Source: an uncultured Acidiferrobacteraceae bacterium (GTDB lineage Bacteria; Pseudomonadota; Gammaproteobacteria; Acidiferrobacterales; SZUA-150). From it: a stretch of 64,000 nt of DNA. Below, piece after piece: positions 35,714 through 44,373 of the stretch (positions within the stretch are counted from its first letter, which is position 1; every line of letters begins with the position of its first letter). Under the pieces are notes generated by a model. The model saw only the letters and a list, made by a program, of their open reading frames with translations, was not told the origin of the DNA and did no database searches. The position numbers and the translations under genes were made by a program. The stretch is taken from positions 88,559 to 152,558 of the forward strand of contig CAJVXY010000003.1 in NCBI GenBank assembly GCA_913009895.1, in the 5' to 3' direction.

Positions 35714-35748
35714 TTTTATTTTCTATTTTATTTTCTATTTTATTTTTT
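35714..35748. repeat. 12-bp tandem repeat, about 2.9 copies
   Basis: TTTTATTTTCTA occurs at 35714-35725 and 35726-35737, with a partial third copy to 35748. It spans the prfC/yihY convergence and includes the last codons and stop of the YihY gene (stop at 35740). A slippage-prone tract there could vary the YihY C-terminus. Confidence 0.6.
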
Positions 35749-37077
35749 AGGCTCTTTAGTATCTTTATTTAATATAACCGCCAGTGTTTCGTTGGCGGTA
35801 GCCTGCTGGATTCCCGCGCTGGTTTTATCCATTATAATATTTACTCCCGGCGAAAAATTTTTATTTGTGAGTGCATTATCTGCTTGTTCACGAATAATAT
35901 TTAAAACATCGGCAAGGGGTACTGTCTCCGGCGCTTTCCCGGGTAAATAGGTTGCTGGTTTTTGATCTGTTTTTTTAATAATTTCTTTTCGCTCCAGGGG
36001 CGCCAATATTGCTTCAATGTTTTCGGGCGATTGATTCAGGGATTGTGCCAGTCCCACAAGGGTTGGCGCTGTTGTGCCCTTGCTGAACTTTTCCAGGATA
36101 ATACTAATGACTGTTAATGCCAGTTGTTCACGCCTGAAAATAGATAAACCAGTGTGTCCGGATCTGCGGCGGATGTTTTCCGGGTACTGCGCGTAAAATG
36201 CAAAACTGGAGCCCAGCAGCAAAATGGTCCAGCTTAAATAAAGCCAGATTATCATCAGGATCAGTACCGCCAGCCCGGCGTATATCGCGGCATAGTTTGT
36301 CGATGACACGACAATGCTTGTAAATATCCGGCCAGTGCCTTCCCATAGCACTCCTGCCAGCACCGCGCCGAATAGTGCCGGCTTGAGCTCTACACGTGTA
36401 CTCGGCACAAACATATAGAAAAATGTGAATGCGGCTATTATTAAAATATAAGGGATCGTTTTAATAATCAATGTCGTCCAGGCAGACAAACCAAGGGTGC
36501 CCATAAAATTTCCAATCAAGTCACCGCTAGATAAAGTAGCTGTGGCTGCAAGTGCCAGGCCAATGAATATCGGACCCACCACCAGCACGCTGATATATTT
36601 GCTGATTCGTGTTGCCCATGATTGTGATGGTTTTACATGCCATGTTGTGTTGAATACTCGTTCAACCTTATTCAGCAGGGCGATGGCCGTATAAAGTAAA
36701 ATTAATACACCCAATACACCCAGTACACCCACGTTGATATTTTCTACGGTCTCAACAACCTGGGCAGCTATAACGCCAGACTGGCTGCCCAACGGGCTAA
36801 GCAGGCTTAACAGGACAGGCTCAATGTAATTATGCAATCCGACGCCTTTCAGGATGGCGAAACTGACAGCAAGAAATGGCACCAGCGATAGCAAGCTTGT
36901 GTAGACAAGGCTGGTTGCATGCAGGCCAATATGACCTTTGGATAAATCATTAAAGGTCACCAGCATGATCCGAAGAAATTTTATGATAGATGCGAGAATC
37001 ATTGACCCGGTTTTCAGGTCGTAGTGCCAGACAAAATCCGAGACTTTTTGAAAATAATTTTTTAGGGTATTAATCAT
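35740..37077 (-). CDS. YihY/BrkB family membrane protein with C-terminal winged-helix-like extension
   Basis: The 445-residue protein has about six or seven membrane helices in residues 40-300, with family blocks LHATSLVYTSLLSLVPFLAVSFAIL, LNKVERVFNTTWHV and LFGAVLAGVLWEGTGRIF. The family, once confused with RNase BN, has no proven function. Residues about 315-400 look like a helix-turn-helix (LVGLAQSLNQSPENIEAILAPLERKEII), found in a subset of the family, followed by a poorly conserved tail. Confidence 0.85.
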   Translation of the reverse strand: MINTLKNYFQKVSDFVWHYDLKTGSMILASIIKFLRIMLVTFNDLSKGHIGLHATSLVYTSLLSLVPFLAVSFAILKGVGLHNYIEPVLLSLLSPLGSQSGVIAAQVVETVENINVGVLGVLGVLILLYTAIALLNKVERVFNTTWHVKPSQSWATRISKYISVLVVGPIFIGLALAATATLSSGDLIGNFMGTLGLSAWTTLIIKTIPYILIIAAFTFFYMFVPSTRVELKPALFGAVLAGVLWEGTGRIFTSIVVSSTNYAAIYAGLAVLILMIIWLYLSWTILLLGSSFAFYAQYPENIRRRSGHTGLSIFRREQLALTVISIILEKFSKGTTAPTLVGLAQSLNQSPENIEAILAPLERKEIIKKTDQKPATYLPGKAPETVPLADVLNIIREQADNALTNKNFSPGVNIIMDKTSAGIQQATANETLAVILNKDTKEPKK

Positions 37078-37139
37078 TGTTTTATTTATAGCAGATATTG
37101 ATATCTAAACTATATAGGAAAAATCCTGAACAATAAAAA

Positions 37140-37167
37140 ACCCAACCTGCAAACAAGCAGGTTGGGT
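37140..37167 (-). terminator. Rho-independent terminator of the FkpA-like gene
   Basis: ACCCAACCTGC (37140-37150) and GCAGGTTGGGT (37157-37167) form an 11-bp perfect stem with a six-base loop. Read on the minus strand it is followed by TTTTTT, so it ends the gene that stops at 37195. Confidence 0.9.
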
Positions 37168-37194
37168 ATATGAAAATAAATCATTTATGAGTCG

Positions 37195-37887
37195 TTATTT
37201 TTTCTTGCTCTTTTCGATGCTTATCAGCTCAATCTCAAAAACGAGTACCGAATTAGGACCAATCACACCGCCCTGACCACGTGGGCCATAAGCCATATCG
37301 GCAGGTACTGCAATATGCCATTTTGCGCCGGTCTTCATCATCGGCAGAATTTCCTGCCAGCCTTTAATTACGCCACGAAGTGGAAACTTCGCTGGCTGTT
37401 TACGTTTATAAGAGCTATCAAACTCAGTGCCGTCAATTAATGTACCGCGGTAATGTACTTCAACGTTATCACTGGCTTTAGGTTTTTTGCCCTTGCCTTT
37501 TTTAATCACCCGGTACTGGATGCCGCTCTTGGTAACTTTGACACCTTCTTTCTTTTTGTTCTCTTCAAGAAACGCAATGCCATCAGTCTTATTTTTTTCA
37601 CCCTTCGCTTCCTGTTCCTTCATTTTACCGCGCTGAAAGCCCATGATGGCATTTTTCATATCATCCTGGGTTAACCGTGGCTCTTTACCGTTCAACACAT
37701 CATCGAATGCGGCTGCCAATGCAGCAGTATCCAGTTCCAGTTTTTGTTGTTTCAGGTTCTTGGCAATGTTATGGCCTATGGCATAACTAAGCTTCTGCTG
37801 ATCGGTATTGAGTTCCGCTTCTTTATTCGCGCAAGCGGAAACAGTGAACATGGTCACCAGTAAGGTAATTATCAGTCTTAATTTCAT
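37195..37887 (-). CDS. FkpA/Mip-like periplasmic peptidyl-prolyl isomerase lipoprotein
   Basis: The 230-residue protein has a lipobox (TVSAC near residue 19), an FKBP N-terminal dimerisation helix region (about 28-110, KLSYAIGHNIAKNLKQQKLELD) and an FKBP domain (about 120-225, VEVHYRGTLIDGTEFDSSY, VIKGWQEILPMMKTGAKWHIAVPADMAYG). It is an envelope foldase with cis-trans prolyl isomerase activity. The lipid anchor places it at a membrane, unlike soluble E. coli FkpA, and closer to Mip of Legionella. It is divergent from a second FKBP gene. Confidence 0.9.
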   Translation of the reverse strand: MKLRLIITLLVTMFTVSACANKEAELNTDQQKLSYAIGHNIAKNLKQQKLELDTAALAAAFDDVLNGKEPRLTQDDMKNAIMGFQRGKMKEQEAKGEKNKTDGIAFLEENKKKEGVKVTKSGIQYRVIKKGKGKKPKASDNVEVHYRGTLIDGTEFDSSYKRKQPAKFPLRGVIKGWQEILPMMKTGAKWHIAVPADMAYGPRGQGGVIGPNSVLVFEIELISIEKSKKK

Positions 37888-38220
37888 TTTTAGTCCTTGT
37901 TATTCCTGTGGAAGTGGTTGTTGGGCCATATGGAAAGATGGCTGAATCAGGCTGGAAATAAAGTCCTAACCGGAACCGCGCCTAATATCCCATAAATACT
38001 GGCGGGAACCAAGGGATTTGAGGATAGAAGGCCTATAATAGACGCTAAAAATGACTTAAATAAATAAGATAACGTGTTGTTGCGAGACCACAGCCGGGTA
38101 ATAGACTTATAGTAAATAAATGGCACTGTGTTAATCATTTTTTGCATTGATTAAAATCAAAAAAAGACTCGTACCCGGCGGGCCCGTCAGCAATAATTGA
38201 CCCAATAAAAAGAGAAAAAA
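37888..38220. other. Divergent control region between two FKBP genes
   Basis: This 333-base gap should carry promoters for both isomerase genes. It contains the FNR-type site at 38147-38160. No small gene or hairpin with a T-run was found in the rest. Confidence 0.5.
38147..38160. promoter_or_regulatory. Second perfect FNR/Anr-type binding site
   Basis: TTGATTAAAATCAA matches TTGAT-N4-ATCAA at all ten positions. It lies 60 bases before the FKBP start codon at 38221, close to the position used by class II FNR activation. It is a motif match only. Confidence 0.55.
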
Positions 38221-38550
38221 ATGAAAGAACTTGAAATTCAGGATATAACATTAGGTGGGGGCCATGAAGCAACTGGCCCCGGACAAACTGTGATTGTCCA
38301 TTATACTGGCTGGCTTGAGGACGGCAGCAAATTTGATTCCAGCCTGGACAGGAACGAAGCCTTCCAGTTTCCACTGGGCGTTGCTTATGTCATAAAAGGC
38401 TGGGACCAGGGCGTCGTGGGAATGAAAGTGGGCGGGAAACGAAAACTAACTGTACCGCCACATCTTGGTTACGGTGAAAACGGGGCTGGCGACATGATTC
38501 CCGGCAACGCCACCTTAATTTTTGAAATCGAATTACTTGAGATTACTTGA
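38221..38550 (+). CDS. Small cytosolic FKBP-type peptidyl-prolyl isomerase
   Basis: The 109-residue protein is a single FKBP domain: [56 protein letters not shown] and [11 protein letters not shown] hold the substrate-pocket aromatics. No signal peptide is present. It accelerates prolyl isomerisation in the cytosol. The FNR-type site upstream suggests oxygen control. A thioredoxin-like gene follows after 37 bases and a Nudix gene after that, so the three may be one operon. Confidence 0.92.
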   Translation: MKELEIQDITLGGGHEATGPGQTVIVHYTGWLEDGSKFDSSLDRNEAFQFPLGVAYVIKGWDQGVVGMKVGGKRKLTVPPHLGYGENGAGDMIPGNATLIFEIELLEIT

Positions 38551-38587
38551 TTATTTGCTGGCCTGATTCTCACTGGAGTAAAGACAT

Positions 38588-39166
38588 ATGGTACTAACAC
38601 CTTCTACAATGCTTAAGCTTGGCACTGCGGCGCCTGATTTTTCTTTGCCTGATACAACCGGGAAATTGACATCACTGGCAGATTTTTCAGACAAAAAAGC
38701 GTTGCTGGTAGTGTTCATGTGCAACCACTGTCCTTATGTTATTCATTTGAAATCCGCCCTGGCAGTTTTTGCCCGGGACTATCAACCTAAAGACCTGGCA
38801 ATGGTTGGTATCAACAGCAACGATGTGGAGAATTACCCGGATGATAGCCAGGAAAAAATGGTGCAGGAAGTAACTGAGCAAGGTTATGGTTTCCCCTACC
38901 TCCTTGATGAGAGCCAGGAAGTTGCCAAGGCTTACCAGGCGGCTTGCACGCCTGATTTTTTCCTGTTTGATAAAAACAGGGCGCTTGTTTATCGCGGCCA
39001 GTTTGATGGCAGTCGTCCAAAAAATAATTTACCTGTGACAGGAAAAGACCTGCGCGGTGCGGTCGATGCGTTGCTGGCAGGACAGCCCCTAACCAAAGAA
39101 CAGGTTGCCAGCATGGGTTGTAATATTAAATGGAAGCCCGGTAATGAACCGGATTATTCTGGTTAG
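38588..39166 (+). CDS. Thioredoxin-fold protein (AhpC/TSA-like) with CxxC motif
   Basis: The 192-residue cytosolic protein has a peroxiredoxin-like thioredoxin fold (GTAAPDFSLPDTTGKLTSLADF) and the redox motif CNHC in VVFMCNHCPYVIH near residue 43. This matches the thioredoxin family proteins usually annotated as redoxins, which are distinct from true peroxiredoxins. Two more Cys (ACTPDFF, MGCNIKW) may matter. The substrate is unknown. It lies between the FKBP and Nudix genes on one strand. Confidence 0.85.
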   Translation: MVLTPSTMLKLGTAAPDFSLPDTTGKLTSLADFSDKKALLVVFMCNHCPYVIHLKSALAVFARDYQPKDLAMVGINSNDVENYPDDSQEKMVQEVTEQGYGFPYLLDESQEVAKAYQAACTPDFFLFDKNRALVYRGQFDGSRPKNNLPVTGKDLRGAVDALLAGQPLTKEQVASMGCNIKWKPGNEPDYSG

Positions 39167-39200
39167 GTAATATGAGCAACACAAGCAGATTATTAGTGCC

Positions 39201-39800
39201 ATGAAATATTGTAATCAATGTGGGGCCCCGGTCGAGATAAAGGTGCCGGAAGGCGATAACATGCCCAGACATGTATGTGTTTCCTGCGAGATTATTCACT
39301 ATCAAAACCCAAAAGTGGTGGCGGGTTGTATTCCCGAAATGGATGGCAAAATACTTTTATGTAAACGTGCAATTGAACCCCGCTACGGGCTTTGGACCTT
39401 GCCGGCGGGTTTTATGGAAAACAATGAAACCACCGCCCAGGCCGCTGCACGGGAAGCGCTTGAGGAAGCAAATGCGCAGGTTACCATTCTTAGTCTCTAC
39501 ACAATGTTCAGCCTGCCACATATTGACCAGGTTTACATAATGTACCGGGGTAAACTGGAAAATACTGATTTTGGGCCGGGAAGCGAAAGCCTGGAAGTTA
39601 AGTTGTGCGAAGAAAAAGATATTCCCTGGGAGTCACTGGCGTTCCCGGTCATTACAGAAACCTTACGGTTATATTATCGTGAATCTGCAGAAGGCCATTT
39701 TTCAACACACACGGGCGATATATGGAAGACATCTCGTGCAGCTAAGGACTACCAGCTCAAGATGTTAAAAAAAGAGAAATCAGAAAAAGATAAACTATAG
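39201..39800 (+). CDS. Nudix hydrolase with N-terminal zinc ribbon
   Basis: The 199-residue protein has an N-terminal zinc ribbon (CNQCG at 4-8, CVSC near 26) and a Nudix domain. The Nudix box GFMENNETTAQAAAREALEEANA keeps the catalytic REALEE core, but the late Gly of the consensus is Asn. This domain order is seen in NADH pyrophosphatase-like and ADP-ribose-type hydrolases. It probably cleaves a nucleoside diphosphate derivative; the exact one cannot be told. Confidence 0.88.
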   Translation: MKYCNQCGAPVEIKVPEGDNMPRHVCVSCEIIHYQNPKVVAGCIPEMDGKILLCKRAIEPRYGLWTLPAGFMENNETTAQAAAREALEEANAQVTILSLYTMFSLPHIDQVYIMYRGKLENTDFGPGSESLEVKLCEEKDIPWESLAFPVITETLRLYYRESAEGHFSTHTGDIWKTSRAAKDYQLKMLKKEKSEKDKL

Positions 39801-39853
39801 AAGCAGGTATGTAAAAATAATAAATATATAAACTGTCAGAAAACAAAAAAATG

Positions 39854-40045
39854 TTATACGGGTAATATGTCGGTCCAGAATTCTACATCAGATTTGAACT
39901 GGATATATGACCAGGCCTTATTTGCAAGATAGCTCACAAGTGAAATCGTCGACATTGCCATCACGATTAAGATGGCGACTTGATTGAATTCATTGGCAGA
40001 ATTACCAAGTACCCAGAGCAAGATATCATATTCTTCTTTTGACAT
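39854..40045 (-). CDS. Possible small single-pass membrane protein
   Basis: A 63-residue frame has one membrane helix (about 21-43, VAILIVMAMSTISLVSYLANKAW) between charged ends. No ribosome-binding site is evident and no family is recognised. It may be a real small gene or chance. The 289 bases between it and the PilZ gene show nothing more than an unsupported 25-codon frame. Confidence 0.35.
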   Translation of the reverse strand: MSKEEYDILLWVLGNSANEFNQVAILIVMAMSTISLVSYLANKAWSYIQFKSDVEFWTDILPV

Positions 40046-40334
40046 GAGTGTACTGATCGATTTTTTTAGTTACAGAATTTTGATTGTAGCGCTATTATTG
40101 AGCGCGGTAAAAACGAAAACCACAAGTATCGACAGGCTGTATAACTACTGCGACGAATGACCATGTAACCCTGAAAATAATGTGCGAAAAGCAGCAGGAA
40201 AAATCAGAGGAGGGTCTTGAGGCAGAGTGTGATATTACAGGTATGGGCGACAGTTGAGATATGCTTTGTTTCTTTGGCCAAGTCCGTTTGGCCCCATTTA
40301 AATCTCGATTAAGCTTAACTAACTAATATCAGGG

Positions 40335-40739
40335 CTAATTCCAGAATGTATGACCGCCTGGCACATCAGTCGGTTTAGCTTTGGACTCTTCAGGCATTCT
40401 TAGCGCCGCCTTTGACATCCAGGCAAACATCAGGTCAGCCAGGAGATCAAAATCCTGTGCATTCATATTGATGAACTGGACGCCACATCCCCGATCTTCC
40501 GTATAAGTAATTTGTCCTTCGAGTGCGATCATGGGTTGGCCGTTATCGTCCAGAAGACTAACATTAACGATTGAGTCCGTTGGTGGTGGACTCACGGGCA
40601 TTTCAATGTAACCACCGCCAAAGCCAACATTGCGCGTGGTACAGCCTGATACTGGCATATTATTAAATATAATCGCCGCTTTCATGGCCGTGGCCCGACG
40701 CGGATTCTGACGACGTTCGCCACCGGTAAATCTTGTCAT
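40335..40739 (-). CDS. PilZ domain protein
   Basis: The 134-residue protein has the PilZ layout: an Arg-rich entry (GGERRQNPRRATAMKAAI) supplying the RxxxR motif, then TRNVGFGGGYIEM in place of D/NxSxxG, and GCGVQFINMNAQDFDLL at the end of the barrel. It likely binds c-di-GMP. ATG 40739 follows GGGGGTAG; the ATG eight codons upstream is less likely. Confidence 0.78.
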   Translation of the reverse strand: MTRFTGGERRQNPRRATAMKAAIIFNNMPVSGCTTRNVGFGGGYIEMPVSPPPTDSIVNVSLLDDNGQPMIALEGQITYTEDRGCGVQFINMNAQDFDLLADLMFAWMSKAALRMPEESKAKPTDVPGGHTFWN

Positions 40740-41086
40740 AACTACCCCCGTGCATTTTTGCAATTACACCCGGCTCTTGATCTGGTTACTGGGTTAGCAG
40801 TCACCAGGGCCGTTTATTGTGTACTTGCACCCCGAATTACAAAATGGCCTACTATAACGGCACTCCCATTGCCAGATTGTTCCGCCATTTACCCCACTTT
40901 CACGCTGGATGATATCACAGCAAACTTACGTTGAGCTTACAACTATGAAAAAAGTTTCAATTGACATAAATCGGGTAAATTTACAGAGCCACAGTAAATC
41001 AGTCTGTTATAATCGCAATTTAGACAAATTTGTTACCCTTGGTCGTCACCAGGGTCACGAAAAGACTACAAAAGAGAACTCATTTT
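40740..41086. other. Noncoding gap between PilZ and DUF2333 genes
   Basis: The 347 bases lie between divergent genes. TTGACA near 40961 and TATAAT near 41008 resemble sigma-70 elements, but their spacing is too long for one promoter. An imperfect inverted repeat (ACCCTTGGT/ACCAGGGT) lies near 41034-41055. No gene is supported. Confidence 0.4.
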
Positions 41087-42088
41087 ATGGATTATTTAAG
41101 TAAATTTCGCTCTTTGAAGGGTTGGTCGGGCCTGGTCCTTGGCCTGGTTTTGCTCGGCTCAGGCCTGATTGTAATTTTTGGCTGGTTATGGAGTAGCGAA
41201 CCTGGCGCCTTCAATGTTCAGGATAATGCAGCCCAACATGCAGGTGGTACTGAAGTAAAGCTGGTGCAGGGTTATATCATGGGTGCAACATTATCCAGGG
41301 TTGCCAGTACCATGCTTGATAAACCAGGGGGATATATAAGCAATGACGTATTCCCGCCCGGGGTTTTTCTCGACAATATATCCAATTGGGAATTCGGCGT
41401 ACTGGTGCAGGTCAGGGATTTGGCCCGTGTGATGCGCAATGATTTTAGTCGTTCACAATCCCAGTCGGCAGAGGATCAGGATTTAGCCAGGGCAGAGCCC
41501 TTGTTTAATTTCGATAATGAATCATGGATATTTCCTGCTAGTGAAGACGAATATCGGAAAGCAATTTCGTCGATTGATAAGTATCTTGGACGTTTGCAAG
41601 CGGGGGACAAGAACCGTGCCCTGTTCCATGCCAGGGCAGATAACCTGCGTGATTGGCTGAACGTTATAGATAAGCGATTGGGTAGCTTGGCGCAAAGACT
41701 CAGTGCCAGTGTTGGCCAGGTCAGGGTGGATATGGATGCAGCAGTGCAGGATGGTGCTGGCCAGCCCAGCTTGATTGAGGTCAAAACGCCCTGGCTGGAA
41801 ATTGATGACGTATTTTATGAGGCCCGCGGCACGGCCTGGGCCCTGATACATTTTCTACAGGCCGCAGAATATGATTTCGGAGATGTGCTTGCGAAAAAGA
41901 ATGCCGCTCTTAGTCTGAGACAAATCATCAGGGACTTGCAGGCAACCCAGGACACGGTATGGAGTCCGATGATTCTTAATGGCAGGGGGTTTGGACTGGT
42001 TACCAACTATTCCCTGATCATGACCTCGTACATATCACAGGCCAATGCGGCAGTGATTGATTTACAAAACTTGTTGGCCCAAGGTTAA
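41087..42088 (+). CDS. DUF2333 family membrane-anchored protein
   Basis: The 333-residue protein has one N-terminal membrane helix (about 14-35, LVLGLVLLGSGLIVIFGWLW) and a mostly helical periplasmic part with blocks typical of DUF2333 (GGYISNDVFPPGVFLDNISNWEFGVLVQVRDLARVMRNDFSRSQSQS, FNFDNESWIFPASEDEY). The family is conserved in gammaproteobacteria with no known function. ATG 41087 gives the family start; the upstream extension is spurious. Confidence 0.88.
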   Translation: MDYLSKFRSLKGWSGLVLGLVLLGSGLIVIFGWLWSSEPGAFNVQDNAAQHAGGTEVKLVQGYIMGATLSRVASTMLDKPGGYISNDVFPPGVFLDNISNWEFGVLVQVRDLARVMRNDFSRSQSQSAEDQDLARAEPLFNFDNESWIFPASEDEYRKAISSIDKYLGRLQAGDKNRALFHARADNLRDWLNVIDKRLGSLAQRLSASVGQVRVDMDAAVQDGAGQPSLIEVKTPWLEIDDVFYEARGTAWALIHFLQAAEYDFGDVLAKKNAALSLRQIIRDLQATQDTVWSPMILNGRGFGLVTNYSLIMTSYISQANAAVIDLQNLLAQG

Positions 42089-42321
42089 ATTATTTCGGGC
42101 ATGGACTTGAGATGATTGGCTATTGGTAATTGGCTGTAATGGCCCTTCTATCAACAGCCATCAGTAGCGAACCTAATGCTAAGCAATTTTTAGACAGGCA
42201 TCACGAAAGTGCAGCGCCGCAAGTGCGGTAACCAGAACAAGGTGTTTTGTTATTTCAGTAGAGGTGGTCACACGGCACTGCCGCAGGCAGTGTTAGCAGT
42301 AACAGAAACTGTTACAGCGAA

Positions 42322-42465
42322 TTACTTTGTAAGGTGGCTATGCTCGCCACCGGCAACCTTGGTGGTGATTTCACGATCAGTATAAGTACTTGATCTTCTG
42401 GCCATACTGCCGAAAATCATGGCGACTGCGAGTGCGACGATAAGCCAAGCTGCTAAGATCCACAT
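42322..42465 (-). CDS. 47-residue single-pass membrane protein
   Basis: Reading the minus strand from ATG 42465 gives a complete 47-residue product: MWILAAWLIVALAVAMIFGS as an N-terminal membrane helix, then a basic, polar tail (RRSSTYTDREITTKVAGGEHSHLTK). GAGGAACG just upstream is a good ribosome-binding site. No family is recognised. The layout of a helix with a short cytosolic tail resembles small subunits or regulators of membrane complexes. A 7-bp hairpin (CACTGCC/GGCAGTG, 42276-42292) follows its stop. Confidence 0.6.
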   Translation of the reverse strand: MWILAAWLIVALAVAMIFGSMARRSSTYTDREITTKVAGGEHSHLTK

Positions 42466-42814
42466 ATTACGTTCCTCATTTCAATTTCCCTATTCACCAA
42501 TTATTATTGGGTCATTTATTTATTTATAAATGCTCCAGTCCGTTGTGAGGGAAAAATACTCCCTTTTCTGGAATAATTCCAACTTTATAGCCTTAAAAAA
42601 CAGCTGATTTTATCTGTTCTGCCCGAAATTTGATTAATGGGTATTGCGAGCGGATCAATGGTAGGCAATAAAACTATAAAAAACAGTATGTTATGTAATG
42701 TTTTAATGTATTTTAGCCGTGTTGTGCTGGAGAAAGGGTCAATTTTCGCATAGTCCACTGGATGGGTTTGCCAGGCTCGGGTAAGGTTGTGGTGTATCTT
42801 CAGGAGCTTGAGTC
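42466..42814. other. Noncoding gap before the AMP-dependent ligase gene
   Basis: These 349 AT-rich bases separate the small membrane protein gene from the ligase gene and should contain both promoters. I see no conserved site or gene in it. The 233 bases on the other side (42089-42321) are also empty except for the small hairpin near 42276. Confidence 0.4.
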
Positions 42815-44332
42815 ATGCAATTACATCTTCAGTTTATTGAGACCGCCAAGCGTTATAGCAGCAAGCTGGCGTTCATAGACCGATCTGCTGACAGGCGGGT
42901 AACTTACCGACAGGCGCTTATTGGCAGCCTGTTACTTTGGCGCCATTTCAAAAAATTTGATGAACGTTACATTGGTATCTTGATGCCGAATTCTGCCGGT
43001 TGCGGTATTTCGATCCTGGCCGTACTCATGGCAGGAAAAATACCCGTCATGATTAACTATGCAACCGGTGTTGAACAAAATATTAAATTTGCCAGGCGTA
43101 AGTGTGGTTTTCAAACCGTCTTAACTTCGGGTGCTTTTCTGGAAAAAATCCAGTGTCCAAAAAGTGAAGGCATGATTTTTGTTGATACCATCGCTAAAGA
43201 GGCAGGTGTTTTTGAGAAGCTCAGGGCAGCAATAATCAGCATGAAACCCGCTTCCCTGATAAAGCGAAAAGTTCATACAGGCTCCGATGACGATATCTTG
43301 TTAATACTGTTTACCAGCGGTAGTGAGAAAGAGCCAAAAGCGGTACAACTAAGCCATCGAAATATTAGCAGCAATAATGACGCCTGTACCGAACTGTACG
43401 CATGTAAATCTGAGGACATCATGCTTTCGGTGCTGCCAATGTTTCATGTTTTTGGGCAATCAATCACCTTCTGGTTGCCGATTTGCATGGGCATGACCAT
43501 TGTTACCTATGCCAATCCGCTTGATTTCAAGACCATCGCCAGGATTATCAGGGATGATCATCCAAGCATAGTCGTGGCGACGCCATTTTTTCTGGCAGGA
43601 TTTGTTCGCCAGTCACAACCGGGTGATTTTTCATCCATTCGTTTTGCTATTGCCGGTGCCGATAAACTTCCCGACTGGTTACGGGAAGAATATACAACCA
43701 AGCACCAGGTGGAATTGTTTGAAGGTTATGGGGCCACGGAAACTTCACCAGTCATCACCGCCAATAGCCCGGGATTCAATAAACCTGGCAGCATTGGCAG
43801 GCCCTTGCCAGGTGTACAAGTCAAAATTATCGACATCGATAGCGGCAGATTACTTGGACAAGGCCAGGAGGGGAAAATTCTTGTAAAGGGCGAGCTTGTG
43901 ATGAAAGGTTACCTGGGTGATATTGAAGAAACTGCCTTGCGAATAGAAGATGGCTGGTATGAGACCGGCGATATGGGTTTGGAAGATGAAGAGGGCTATT
44001 ACTGGCACCGCGGGCGGTTGAAGCGTTTTATTAAAATCGGCGGCGAAATGGTATCACTGGTACAAGTGGAGGCGGTGCTGGAAAAAATATTACCAGCAGC
44101 GTGTGAATGTTGTGCTGTGGAGATACCGGATAAACGCAAAGGCGCCATTGTCGGGGTCGCGTTATCAGAAGCAATTGATGAAGCTGCGGTTCGTAATGCG
44201 ATTGGCAGTCAATTGCCCGCGATTGCAATGCCCCGTTATTTTCTGGTCATGGAAGATTTGCCAAAAATGGGTAGTGGTAAAGTGGATTTTCGTACGACCC
44301 AGATTTTATTTCAGCAAAAACTTACTGGTTAA
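42815..44332 (+). CDS. AMP-dependent acyl-CoA/acyl-ACP synthetase
   Basis: The 505-residue ligase belongs to the ANL superfamily. It shows the P-loop LFTSGSEKEPKAVQLSHRN (about 167), FEGYGATETSP (about 305), DGWYETGDMG (about 385) and the C-terminal PKMGSGKVD with the catalytic Lys. The P-loop is closest to that of the acyl-ACP synthetase domain of Aas, which activates fatty acids for lysophospholipid reacylation, but the acyltransferase domain of Aas is absent. The substrate could be a fatty acid or another carboxylate. Confidence 0.85.
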   Translation: MQLHLQFIETAKRYSSKLAFIDRSADRRVTYRQALIGSLLLWRHFKKFDERYIGILMPNSAGCGISILAVLMAGKIPVMINYATGVEQNIKFARRKCGFQTVLTSGAFLEKIQCPKSEGMIFVDTIAKEAGVFEKLRAAIISMKPASLIKRKVHTGSDDDILLILFTSGSEKEPKAVQLSHRNISSNNDACTELYACKSEDIMLSVLPMFHVFGQSITFWLPICMGMTIVTYANPLDFKTIARIIRDDHPSIVVATPFFLAGFVRQSQPGDFSSIRFAIAGADKLPDWLREEYTTKHQVELFEGYGATETSPVITANSPGFNKPGSIGRPLPGVQVKIIDIDSGRLLGQGQEGKILVKGELVMKGYLGDIEETALRIEDGWYETGDMGLEDEEGYYWHRGRLKRFIKIGGEMVSLVQVEAVLEKILPAACECCAVEIPDKRKGAIVGVALSEAIDEAAVRNAIGSQLPAIAMPRYFLVMEDLPKMGSGKVDFRTTQILFQQKLTG

Positions 44333-44373
44333 CGGCTAAGCCGATAAAATTGGCCTCAATCCAGAATCCCAAT

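Noticed and set aside
40189..40266. 25-codon acidic frame in the gap before the PilZ gene
   Set aside because: It is too short and has no ribosome-binding site or recognisable pattern.
40909..41103. 64-residue frame before the DUF2333 gene
   Set aside because: It overlaps the likely promoter and ribosome-binding site of DUF2333 and has no protein-like features.
44334..44344. Short inverted repeat between the ligase and djlA genes
   Set aside because: The arms are only five bases and no T-run follows, so a terminator call is not supported.
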